Shown piece by piece: positions 48,058 to 55,793 of a stretch of 64,000 bases of DNA. The notes below the pieces were generated by a model. That model was given only the letters and a program-made list of their open reading frames with translations. It made no database searches and was not told the DNA's origin. This DNA comes from Vibrio hibernica (lineage in GTDB: Bacteria > Pseudomonadota > Gammaproteobacteria > Enterobacterales > Vibrionaceae): contig NZ_VHKO01000003.1 of the NCBI RefSeq assembly GCF_015223435.1, positions 94,046 to 158,045 of the forward strand, written 5' to 3'. The position numbers and the translations under genes are program-made. The first letter of the stretch is position 1; the number at the start of each line of letters is the position of its first letter.

Positions 48058-48079
48058 AATAGTAATGATAACTATTGCT
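48058..48079 (+). promoter_or_regulatory. Fur-box-like site upstream of the imelysin operon
   Basis: AATAGT-AATGATA-ACTATT (48058-48076) is an inverted repeat matching the 19-bp Fur consensus at 12 positions; an overlapping register at 48061-48079 also matches 12. It lies about 30-50 bp before the first gene, where a repressor would block transcription. Confidence 0.5.
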
Positions 48080-48105
48080 ATTAGCATATATTACAAGGAA
48101 GAATT

Positions 48106-49362
48106 ATGTTTACTACTCCAAGATCCCGTATTGTTGCTTCTGCACTTTTGTTTGTAAGCCCTATGGCATTTGCCAATGTCACCGAAAAAGAAGTTGTGAA
48201 AAATTATGCAGATCTCGCTTATGCAGTGTTTGATGATGCATATATTACAGCTAAAAACTTACAAGACTCTATTGATAGCTTAATTAAACAACCTTCTGAA
48301 CAAACTCTGGAACAGGCTCGTGAAGCATGGCTAGCCTCTCGTGTTCCTTACCAACAGTCTGAAACATTTCGTTTTGGTAATGCTGTAGTTGATGACTGGG
48401 AAGGGCAGCTTAACGCATGGCCATTGGATGAAGGTTTGATTGATTATGTTGCGAAAGGTTATCACTTTGAGTTAGGTAACGATGGCGCTCAAGCTAACAT
48501 TATTGCGAATAAATTGATTCAAGTTGGTAGTAATAAAATTGATGTAACGAATATTACACCTGAACTACTGGCAAGCCTAAATGAACTGGCGGGATCTGAA
48601 GCAAACGTTGCTACTGGTTATCATGCAATCGAATTCTTACTATGGGGACAAGATTTACATGGTACGCAAGCGGGCGCAGGAGAACGTCCATATACCGATT
48701 TTTTGGTAGGAAAAGAATGTACTAACGGTAACTGCGATCGTCGAGGTCAATACCTTGAAGCCGCATCTCAATTATTAGTGAAAGATTTAGAGTGGATGAC
48801 GGCACAATGGGATGCGAAAGAAAAAGAGAATTATCGCAGTCAATTATTAAACCAATCTGCACAAGATGGTATTCGTAAAATGATGTTTGGGATGGGATCG
48901 CTGTCTCTTGGTGAACTTGCCGGTGAGCGTATGAAGGTAGCATTAGAAGCTAATTCGACCGAGGATGAGCATGACTGTTTCTCTGATAATACTCATAACT
49001 CACATTACTATAATGAACTTGGCATTTATAACGTATTTAACGGTAGCTATACCCGTGTTGATGGCTCAATCGTTAAAGGTGCCAGTATTAAAGATCTTAT
49101 AATGGAAAAAGATGCTGATGCTGCTCAACAAATTTCACAACAGTTTGATGCTACCCGTGATCAAATACATAAATTAGTTGAGTCTGCCGAAAAAAATAAT
49201 CAGCATTTTGATCAATTAATAGCGTCAAATAATAAAGCGGGTCATGAATTAGTGAATGCTTCGATTCAGGCCTTAGTGAAGCAAACGGAGTCGATTGAAA
49301 AAGCCGCAGCGGTGATTGGGATCACCAGTTTGAGTCCTGATAATGCAGATCACGAATTTTAA
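48106..49362 (+). CDS. Imelysin-family (M75/IrpA-like) protein with intact metal motif
   Basis: 418 residues with a signal peptide (MFTTPRSRIVASALLFVSPMAFA, cleavage likely after residue 23). The imelysin motif GxHxxE is present as GYHAIE near residue 171, in ATGYHAIEFLLWGQDLHG. Imelysin-family proteins are periplasmic or outer-membrane proteins linked to iron uptake; proteolytic activity has been claimed for some members but is not general. AAGGAAG precedes the ATG. A Fur-like site lies in front. It heads a five-gene unit with a di-haem protein, a second imelysin and a DUF1513 protein. Confidence 0.9.
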   Translation: MFTTPRSRIVASALLFVSPMAFANVTEKEVVKNYADLAYAVFDDAYITAKNLQDSIDSLIKQPSEQTLEQAREAWLASRVPYQQSETFRFGNAVVDDWEGQLNAWPLDEGLIDYVAKGYHFELGNDGAQANIIANKLIQVGSNKIDVTNITPELLASLNELAGSEANVATGYHAIEFLLWGQDLHGTQAGAGERPYTDFLVGKECTNGNCDRRGQYLEAASQLLVKDLEWMTAQWDAKEKENYRSQLLNQSAQDGIRKMMFGMGSLSLGELAGERMKVALEANSTEDEHDCFSDNTHNSHYYNELGIYNVFNGSYTRVDGSIVKGASIKDLIMEKDADAAQQISQQFDATRDQIHKLVESAEKNNQHFDQLIASNNKAGHELVNASIQALVKQTESIEKAAAVIGITSLSPDNADHEF

Positions 49363-49414
49363 TGAGACGTTGATTATAAAAATAAAACCTGCACGTAAAA
49401 AAAGATAAATGGAT

Positions 49415-49436
49415 AGGGCTCGGCTCACTGAGCCCT
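49415..49436 (+). other. Short hairpin between the first imelysin gene and the di-haem gene
   Basis: Seven-base stem AGGGCTC/GAGCCCT with an 8-nt loop, ending 13 bp before the next ATG. It has no T tract, so it is more likely to affect mRNA stability or translation than to terminate. Confidence 0.4.
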
Positions 49437-49449
49437 TACAGGATGTACC

Positions 49450-50871
49450 ATGAAATTATGCATTAATATTAAACCGCACTTAGTAATCCCGCTCATCATA
49501 AGCCTTTCTTTTCCCGCTTTTTCATTTGCTTATGGTGTTAAATCTGGCGGGGATACGAGTACGAATAAGCAAGGCAGTAATGCTTTTTCTATGCCCTCTA
49601 ATAACCTACCTATCTCCAAGCGGTTAGATTTTAGTGTTGGGAATAGTTTCTTTCGCAATCCTTGGGTGCAGGCACCTGCAACTACTGATGCCAGAGATGG
49701 TTTAGGGCCGTTATTTAATACTAATGGTTGTCAAAATTGTCATATCAAAGATGGTAGAGGTCACCCTCCAGAAGAAGGTGAAGATCAAGCTGTTTCGATG
49801 TTGGTGCGTATGAGCATTCCAGCACTAACTAAGCAGCAAACACAACAATTAATTATATCTGGTGTTATCCCTGAGCCCACTTATGGTGATCAATTGGAAG
49901 ACTTTTCTATTCCAAATGCAAAACCTGAAGGAAAAGTGAAAATTGAATATACAAAGTTCAATGTGAGTTTTAATGATGGCGCTGTCATTGAACTAAGGCA
50001 ACCTAAATTAATTTTGCACGATCTTAATTATGGTGAATTACATCCAGATACGATGCTTTCTGCGCGAGTAGCCCCTCCAATGATAGGGTTAGGCCTACTT
50101 GAGTCGATTCCGGTAGAAACATTAAAGCGACTTGCACAACAACAAAAGGAAGGCCGCGACGGTATCTCAGGCAGGCTAAATCAAGTATGGGATGCTCAAA
50201 CAAAGACTACGGTAGTCGGTCGATTTGGTTGGAAAGCGGGTCAGCCAACACTCATCCAACAAGATGCAGCCGCATTTAATGGTGATTTAGGGCTCACGAG
50301 CACGCTATTCCCTTATGAAAATTGTTCGCCACCACAAACGATTTGTGCAGAATTGCCTAATGGTAATAGCCAAGATGAAGAAAACGTTGAAGTTAGCAAT
50401 AAAATATTAAAATTTGTCGAATTTTATTCTCAGCATTTAGCGGTACCAATTCGTAGAAATACCACTGAAGCAAGTGTAATGCGTGGTCAACAACTATTTG
50501 AAAGTGTTGGTTGTGTTTCTTGCCATACCCCTGAAATTAAAACGGCTAAACGTGATGGCTTACCCTCCTTATCAAATCAAACCATTCACCCTTATACCGA
50601 TATGCTTTTGCATGATATGGGCACTGGCTTGGCGGATAATCGACCTGAATTCTTAGCAAGCGGCACAGAATGGCGAACGCCACCATTATGGGGCATTGGT
50701 TACACCAAAGAAGTTAATGGACATACTTATTTTTTACATGATGGTCGAGCTCGAAATTTGATGGAAGCGGTATTATGGCATGGTGGAGAAGCACAAAAAT
50801 CTAAACAGAAAGTACTGAGTCTATCTAAATCTGATCGAGATGCCTTAATCGCATTTTTAAATTCCTTATAG
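49450..50871 (+). CDS. Di-haem c-type cytochrome of the DUF1111 family
   Basis: 473 residues with a signal peptide (cleavage likely after SFAYG or near it). Two haem c motifs are visible, CQNCH near residue 97 and CVSCH near residue 357, with the C-terminal block ARNLMEAVLWHGGEAQ typical of this cytochrome-peroxidase-like family (COG3488). It is presumably a periplasmic redox protein; its partner is unknown. In many proteobacteria such genes sit with imelysin genes, as here, suggesting an electron-transfer step linked to metal handling. Confidence 0.9.
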   Translation: MKLCINIKPHLVIPLIISLSFPAFSFAYGVKSGGDTSTNKQGSNAFSMPSNNLPISKRLDFSVGNSFFRNPWVQAPATTDARDGLGPLFNTNGCQNCHIKDGRGHPPEEGEDQAVSMLVRMSIPALTKQQTQQLIISGVIPEPTYGDQLEDFSIPNAKPEGKVKIEYTKFNVSFNDGAVIELRQPKLILHDLNYGELHPDTMLSARVAPPMIGLGLLESIPVETLKRLAQQQKEGRDGISGRLNQVWDAQTKTTVVGRFGWKAGQPTLIQQDAAAFNGDLGLTSTLFPYENCSPPQTICAELPNGNSQDEENVEVSNKILKFVEFYSQHLAVPIRRNTTEASVMRGQQLFESVGCVSCHTPEIKTAKRDGLPSLSNQTIHPYTDMLLHDMGTGLADNRPEFLASGTEWRTPPLWGIGYTKEVNGHTYFLHDGRARNLMEAVLWHGGEAQKSKQKVLSLSKSDRDALIAFLNSL

Positions 50872-50883
50872 AGAACTATATTT

Positions 50884-51954
50884 ATGCTTAAAGCAATCAC
50901 CATCGCCATTTCTACCTGTGCTATTGCAGGCGGTATTTATTATATATTCCACACACCTGATTTTCCGTCGAATATGAAAGTTACGATTGAAAAGCCTGCA
51001 GTGTCTCAGCCTCAAACTAGCCAGCAGCAGGTACATCTGTTAGAACGGCAGTTTGCTCAAAACTTTGTCTTATCCACTGAAAAATTACAAAAATCGATTA
51101 AGCAATATTGTGAAGCAGATACCGGTGGGCTTCAAACTATCCAAGCACAGTGGCTAGAAACCATGAATGCTTGGATGCCGCTACAAGGACAAGCGAAAGG
51201 ACCAAAAGAAGCGGTAGCATTAAGTTGGAATATTCAATTTTGGCCAGATAAGAAAAATATTACAGGTCAAAAAATGCAGCAGCTTTTACAGAAAAAAGAA
51301 CTGTGGAATCGAAGTGATATAATCAACCAAAGTGTGACAGTACAAGGATTAAGTGGCTTAGAGTGGTTGTTGTTTGACGCACAATCACCTTTTATTCATG
51401 GTGATAAATCCAGTTGTGCATTAAGCGAAGTGATCAGTGAAACATTGCATAAGCACGCCGAAATGATTGCGATGCAATGGCAAACTAATCCTTGGTCATC
51501 CTATGATGATAAGCAATGGCAAGCTGAGTATATTGGTTTATTAACGAATCAGTTAGACTTTTTAATGCAAAAAATAAGTCGTCCGTTAGCAAAAATTGGC
51601 CATCCTCGTCCTTACTTTTCAGAAGCATGGCGGTCTAAACAATCTTTGATTTTAATGAAAAGCAACTTAGAAGCATTACGTCAGTTGTATGTTGCTAAAG
51701 GAATAGGATTAGATGGGCAATTAAGAAAGCAAGATCAGTCTGAACTTGCCGACCGCCTACTAGCTCAATTTGATCACACTATTACTACTTGGCCAAAACA
51801 AGCCAGTTTGTTTGATATGTTGCAAACGAAAGACGGCTATCGACAAGCACTGACTCAGTTTAATAAATTAGAGCGGATAAAATACTTATTGCATGATGAA
51901 GTAGCCGTTGAACTTGGCGTGGTGGTAGGATTTAATTCTACTGATGGCGATTAA
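50884..51954 (+). CDS. Second imelysin-family protein, motif histidine replaced
   Basis: 356 residues with an N-terminal signal or anchor (MLKAITIAISTCAIAGGIYYIF). It follows the imelysin fold pattern (NAWMPLQGQAKGP, WNIQFWPDKKN), but the GxHxxE motif reads G155-L-S157-G-L-E160, so the histidine is serine while the glutamate is kept. This gene starts 12 bp after the di-haem gene. Its stop lies inside the frame start of the DUF1513 gene, so translation is probably coupled. It may bind a partner or a different ligand rather than metal. Confidence 0.85.
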   Translation: MLKAITIAISTCAIAGGIYYIFHTPDFPSNMKVTIEKPAVSQPQTSQQQVHLLERQFAQNFVLSTEKLQKSIKQYCEADTGGLQTIQAQWLETMNAWMPLQGQAKGPKEAVALSWNIQFWPDKKNITGQKMQQLLQKKELWNRSDIINQSVTVQGLSGLEWLLFDAQSPFIHGDKSSCALSEVISETLHKHAEMIAMQWQTNPWSSYDDKQWQAEYIGLLTNQLDFLMQKISRPLAKIGHPRPYFSEAWRSKQSLILMKSNLEALRQLYVAKGIGLDGQLRKQDQSELADRLLAQFDHTITTWPKQASLFDMLQTKDGYRQALTQFNKLERIKYLLHDEVAVELGVVVGFNSTDGD

Positions 51955-53065
51955 TCGTATGACAGATTTTAATGCTAAGCGGCGTCAATTATTATCCTTA
52001 GCAGCTGTGGGGGGCGGATTAGTCGCATGTGGCAGCATAGCGTGGCTTTATCAACATAAAAATGAAGTACAAAAGGCGGCATTGATTGGTAATTCGGTTG
52101 GTTTTAATCAAAACTTCCATTGTGTCGTTGCCGATTGGCAAGGCAAACCTATTTATCAGATCCCATTACCACAAAGAGCACACGGCGTTGCTATTAGTCA
52201 AAAAAGTAGTATGGGCTTTACCGATGCGGTTGCTTTTGCTCGCCGCCCGGGTAGTTATTTTCAAGTTTTTGATTATCAAACTGGCACGAAGAAGCAGCTT
52301 GTCCAGGCTGAAAATAATCGTCATTTTTATGGGCATGGTGTTTTTAGCTTAGATGGTAAGTTACTTCTCGCGACGCAAGGGATCAAGCAAACTAGCCAGG
52401 GTTTAATTGGCGTTTATGATGTCGCTAAAGATTATAAAAAAGTGGATGAATGGCATGGGATTGGCATTGGTCCACATGAGATTATTCGCTTAAATAATGG
52501 CAGTTACGCCGTTGGAGTTGGTGGGGTACACACTCAAGGGCGTGAACCACTTAACTTGGATACGATGCAACCATCATTAATTCGCCTCAATCAGCATGGA
52601 GAAATTACGAGCAAAGTTGGATTAGCAGATAAAAAATTGAGTATTCGACATCTTGGTTATGATCAACATGATTTAGTGTTGTGTGGTCAACAGTATAGAG
52701 GTGAGCCTGATGATTATCCTTCATTAATTGCGATGCAAAAAGGGGATAGTGGACTAACGATGCTTAATGCGGAACCTGAACAATGGGCAAGGTTTGATCA
52801 TTATATCGCGAGTATTGCAGTGGTAGATGATTATGTATTAGCCACATCACCACCAGGAAATTGCTATGGTATTTGGTCTATTTCACAAAATTGTTTGTTA
52901 GAGCTTAATCCATTGCCTGATGCATCGGGTGTTGTCGCGCATAATGGACACTTTTTTGTGAGTTCCGGTTCTGGTGAGGTTGTGAATAGAGATCCTGTCA
53001 ATAATATTAATACACATAATTCAACCATTCAGTGGGATAACCACTGGAACGCAATACCAACTTAA
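51944..53065 (+). CDS. DUF1513 protein with a Tat-like signal and a lipobox
   Basis: 373 residues. The N-terminal region AKRRQLLSLAAVGGGLVAC has a twin-arginine-type motif (RRQLL) followed by LVAC, which fits a lipoprotein cleavage site; it could therefore be a Tat-exported lipoprotein. The rest looks like a beta-propeller (repeated strands such as RAHGVAISQKS, GHGVFSLDGKLLLATQ, GPHEIIRLNNGSYAVG). DUF1513 genes typically accompany imelysins and di-haem proteins. ATG 51944 overlaps the previous gene by 11 bp; ATG 51959 is an alternative start. Confidence 0.85.
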   Translation: MAINRMTDFNAKRRQLLSLAAVGGGLVACGSIAWLYQHKNEVQKAALIGNSVGFNQNFHCVVADWQGKPIYQIPLPQRAHGVAISQKSSMGFTDAVAFARRPGSYFQVFDYQTGTKKQLVQAENNRHFYGHGVFSLDGKLLLATQGIKQTSQGLIGVYDVAKDYKKVDEWHGIGIGPHEIIRLNNGSYAVGVGGVHTQGREPLNLDTMQPSLIRLNQHGEITSKVGLADKKLSIRHLGYDQHDLVLCGQQYRGEPDDYPSLIAMQKGDSGLTMLNAEPEQWARFDHYIASIAVVDDYVLATSPPGNCYGIWSISQNCLLELNPLPDASGVVAHNGHFFVSSGSGEVVNRDPVNNINTHNSTIQWDNHWNAIPT

Positions 53066-53079
53066 AATAGGGTTATAAA

Positions 53080-53499
53080 ATGAAAGCAATATATTTATGC
53101 TGTGTAGTTTTATTGGGGTTAATAACAACGCCTGCCAGTGCCGCGACAACCGAAGACTTAATACGGCAAGTGATTGATCAAAATTTGGATGCTTCGCAAC
53201 GAGAAGATAGTCAGGCTTATATGGCGACTATGCATAGTCAATCGCTTGCTTGGGTTCCAACTAAAAAAGCGATTCAGGATATATTTGGGAACTATAAGCT
53301 GAACTATTCTTTGGATCAGTTTCACTATATTACCCAAGAGAACGAATACGCTTACGCAAGAGTATGGATAAGAACAACAAAAGTTTCAGGGCCTACTTTT
53401 CATAATAATAAACTTGAGGCATTAATTGTGTTTAAGCAAGAAGGTGATACGTGGAAAGTTTGGTCACAAGCCAATATGCAAATTCAATATTTAGATTAA
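53080..53499 (+). CDS. Exported NTF2/SnoaL-like protein
   Basis: 139 residues with a signal peptide (MKAIYLCCVVLLGLITTPASA, cleavage after residue 21). The mature part looks like an NTF2-like fold of the DUF4440/SnoaL type: helix EDLIRQVIDQNLDASQREDS, then strands ending VFKQEGDTWKVWSQANMQIQYLD. It starts 14 bp after the DUF1513 stop, so it belongs to the same transcript, but its link to iron is only by position. AGGGTTATAAA precedes the ATG. No catalytic residues can be assigned. Confidence 0.75.
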   Translation: MKAIYLCCVVLLGLITTPASAATTEDLIRQVIDQNLDASQREDSQAYMATMHSQSLAWVPTKKAIQDIFGNYKLNYSLDQFHYITQENEYAYARVWIRTTKVSGPTFHNNKLEALIVFKQEGDTWKVWSQANMQIQYLD

Positions 53500-53574
53500 A
53501 GGCCGAATCTTGTCAAATGAAGGTGAGACTGGCATAGTCCCTCCATTATCGAAATTGAATGAAAGAGATACCTA

Positions 53575-54228
53575 ATGAGCTTGCAATATCAATCGGTGCC
53601 AGTGACGCCATTTCAGCAAAATTGTTCTATCGTTTGGTGTGATCAAACCATGAAAGGTGTGATTGTTGATCCCGGCGGAGAAGTGAATCATTTGGTGACT
53701 ATTATCAATACGCTAGGGGTTCAGCTCGAAAAAATCGTCTTAACCCATGGTCACCTTGATCATGTTGGTGGAACTCCCGAGTTACGAGAGGCAATGAATA
53801 TTCCTGTAATCGGACCTCATATCGATGATGCATTTTGGCTACAAGGTTTAATGAACCAAAGCCAGATGTTTGGTTTCCCTCCAGTTGACCCTTTTGAACC
53901 AACGCAATGGCTACAAGAAGGAGACATCATTGAATTTGGAGAGGAGATTTTAAAAGTCATTCATACTCCTGGCCATACTCCAGGACATGTTATTTTATTT
54001 AGTCAAAGTGCAAAAATTGCTTTTGTCGGTGATGTGTTATTTAACGGTGCGATTGGCCGTACTGATTTCCCTAAAGGTGATTATCAAACCCTAATTGACA
54101 GTATTAAAAATAAACTATGGCCATTGGGTAACGATGTTCGTTTTATTCCTGGTCATGGCCCTGAGTCTACTTTCGGACAAGAGCGGAAATCGAATCCGTA
54201 TGTGGCCGATGAAATGCCGTTGTATTAA
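53575..54228 (+). CDS. ycbL: MBL-fold hydrolase, glyoxalase-II-like (YcbL type)
   Basis: 217-residue metallo-beta-lactamase-fold hydrolase. The metal motif THGHLDH is near residue 58, with further ligands in HTPGHTPGHVILF near residue 132, GDVLF near residue 154, and PGHGPES near residue 194. This order matches YcbL and short glyoxalase II proteins, which may hydrolyse S-lactoylglutathione-type thioesters. It lacks the C-terminal substrate domain of GloB. GAAAGAGATACCTA precedes the ATG. Confidence 0.9.
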   Translation: MSLQYQSVPVTPFQQNCSIVWCDQTMKGVIVDPGGEVNHLVTIINTLGVQLEKIVLTHGHLDHVGGTPELREAMNIPVIGPHIDDAFWLQGLMNQSQMFGFPPVDPFEPTQWLQEGDIIEFGEEILKVIHTPGHTPGHVILFSQSAKIAFVGDVLFNGAIGRTDFPKGDYQTLIDSIKNKLWPLGNDVRFIPGHGPESTFGQERKSNPYVADEMPLY

Positions 54229-54239
54229 ACGTAATAAAG

Positions 54240-54269
54240 TTAACTCGCCGCGAGGTATCGGCGAGTTAA
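54240..54269 (-). terminator. Hairpin overlapping the end of the DUF2982-like gene
   Basis: Perfect 11-bp stem (54240-54250 with 54259-54269) and an 8-nt loop. On the minus strand it contains the codons for the last residues (RYLAAS) and the stop, and is followed by CTTTATTACG. It may serve both convergent genes. Confidence 0.6.
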
Positions 54270-54983
54270 TCCTATAAATTCACTTTTTGATATCGTTAAA
54301 TCGCACTCCGCTATAAAAATATCATAACCCCATAACTCTCTTTGAATGATCATTCTATTGATTAACATTGCTCTTAATCCAGTCGCCGTCCTACCATCTT
54401 TAAATGTATAAGCTGTGTCATTGATAATGTGATTTTCAAATTCATGTTGTTTTCTATGTTGTTTTAAACCGAGATATAACAAGTTACGTTGGTGAACTAA
54501 AATGTGTCTGATCGCTTTAAGGCTGATGTGCTCAATAAAAGGTTGGTAGTTGTTCATTTCAATTCCGATCCAAGGAATATCTGTATTCCAGCCTTGAATG
54601 GTATATTCACAACTGCCAGCATGTTTAATATTCTTCCATTGTAATAGCCAACCACCTCGATATAAATGTTGTTGTAAATGGGTGCTTGTCAAAGTAAAAC
54701 CAAAATTTTGACTGTAAATTAATTCTTTAATTGAGATGAAAAGACTAAAGGTAACGAGGCAAAATAGTACAGTAACTTTGATATTAAATTGAGCTTGAAT
54801 CGTGAAAATACAGCAAAGTAAAATTGCCCATAGCGCGTATTTTAGCCATAGAGGGATATCTGGTTGCTTCTGGAAAAGCTGTAGAGTTGGCATTACCTTC
54901 ATTTGGATACCACTTGATTGAATAAATTTAGCATCTTGCTCATCTTGTTCAGCATAAGCCTTATGAAGATATAATGAAATCAT
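54240..54983 (-). CDS. DUF2982-like membrane protein
   Basis: 247 residues in the longest frame. It has two adjacent membrane segments near residues 43-60 and 66-86 (LWLKYALWAILLCCIFTI and VTVLFCLVTFSLFISI), then a soluble domain with WLLQWKNIKHAGSCEYTIQGWNTDIPWIGIE and a helical C-terminus. This pattern recalls the DUF2982 family common in Vibrionaceae and related marine bacteria; the assignment is by general resemblance. The true start may be later (MKVMPTLQL, about 28 residues in). Function unknown. Confidence 0.65.
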   Translation of the reverse strand: MISLYLHKAYAEQDEQDAKFIQSSGIQMKVMPTLQLFQKQPDIPLWLKYALWAILLCCIFTIQAQFNIKVTVLFCLVTFSLFISIKELIYSQNFGFTLTSTHLQQHLYRGGWLLQWKNIKHAGSCEYTIQGWNTDIPWIGIEMNNYQPFIEHISLKAIRHILVHQRNLLYLGLKQHRKQHEFENHIINDTAYTFKDGRTATGLRAMLINRMIIQRELWGYDIFIAECDLTISKSEFIGLTRRYLAAS

Positions 54984-55113
54984 GAGTTAATTTGTCTATT
55001 TTAGTTAATTCCAATGAAATTGTTGGTGTTTTAGTATGAAAACTAGCCAGTTACTGTAAATTTGAATTATATTTTGTTATAACCCCGTAAACTTTTTTAC
55101 CACACTATAAACA

Positions 55114-55530
55114 GTGACTTTGTGGAGAACTTTAATAAGACTGGCACATAAGCGCAACATACAGCGTAAACTTAAAAAGGCAGTAAAAATTGCTAAAGTA
55201 TCGGCTGATAACAGCATGACAGCAGCTAAGTCTAAAGCTAAAAAAGCAATAGCAAAAACGAAATCTGTTATAGTCAAAGCTGAAAAAATAACAATAGCTG
55301 CGGTTAACACTGCTCAAAACATTAAGTTAACGCCAAAACAGCAGTCTATTCTTGATATTGTTGCTGCTCACGTTGAAGGTATTACCTCTAAAGATATTGG
55401 CCTTGAAGCGGGTCAAGAAAAGATTAAAGCTGCAACATGGGCGGCTGGTGGTTTGAAAAAATTGGTTGAAGAGGGACTCGTGGTTAAAGAGCAAGCTGAA
55501 GCGAACAAAGTAGTATATAAGCTGGCTTAG
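55114..55530 (+). CDS. Lys/Ala-rich protein with C-terminal winged-helix-like domain, unusual start
   Basis: 138 residues as drawn from GTG 55114. Residues about 18-70 are rich in Lys and Ala (KAVKIAKVSADNSMTAAK, SKAKKAIAKTKSVIVKAEK), like histone H1/HU-tail proteins. Residues about 74-138 look like a winged helix (LTPKQQSILDIVAAHVEG, TSKDIGLEAGQ, GLKKLVEEGLVV). The start is unclear: an in-frame stop lies just upstream at 55108, GTG 55114 has no ribosome-binding site, and the best one (GTGGAG 55122-55127) points to an ATA or CTG codon. A nucleoid-associated or regulatory role is inferred from composition. Confidence 0.6.
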   Translation: MTLWRTLIRLAHKRNIQRKLKKAVKIAKVSADNSMTAAKSKAKKAIAKTKSVIVKAEKITIAAVNTAQNIKLTPKQQSILDIVAAHVEGITSKDIGLEAGQEKIKAATWAAGGLKKLVEEGLVVKEQAEANKVVYKLA

Positions 55531-55793
55531 TTAATGACCTTAAATTTGGATCTCGATAAATTCGTTTTCTGATGTTCTTATGATCAAACTGTGACATGAT
55601 ATTTCTGGGTGTTATTTGCCCGCATTGCTGGTTTTGTATCCGATTGGTCGTGTTTTTTTGAGTTTAACTAGATATTTTTTATTTGGACGTTAGGCTTCTG
55701 TTAATTGATTTTCAAATTTTTACAATTTTATGTTCAGTGTGTAAGCATTTTGCACTCTGAGATCGGTTCGTTATTCCAATATGGATGAGAAGT

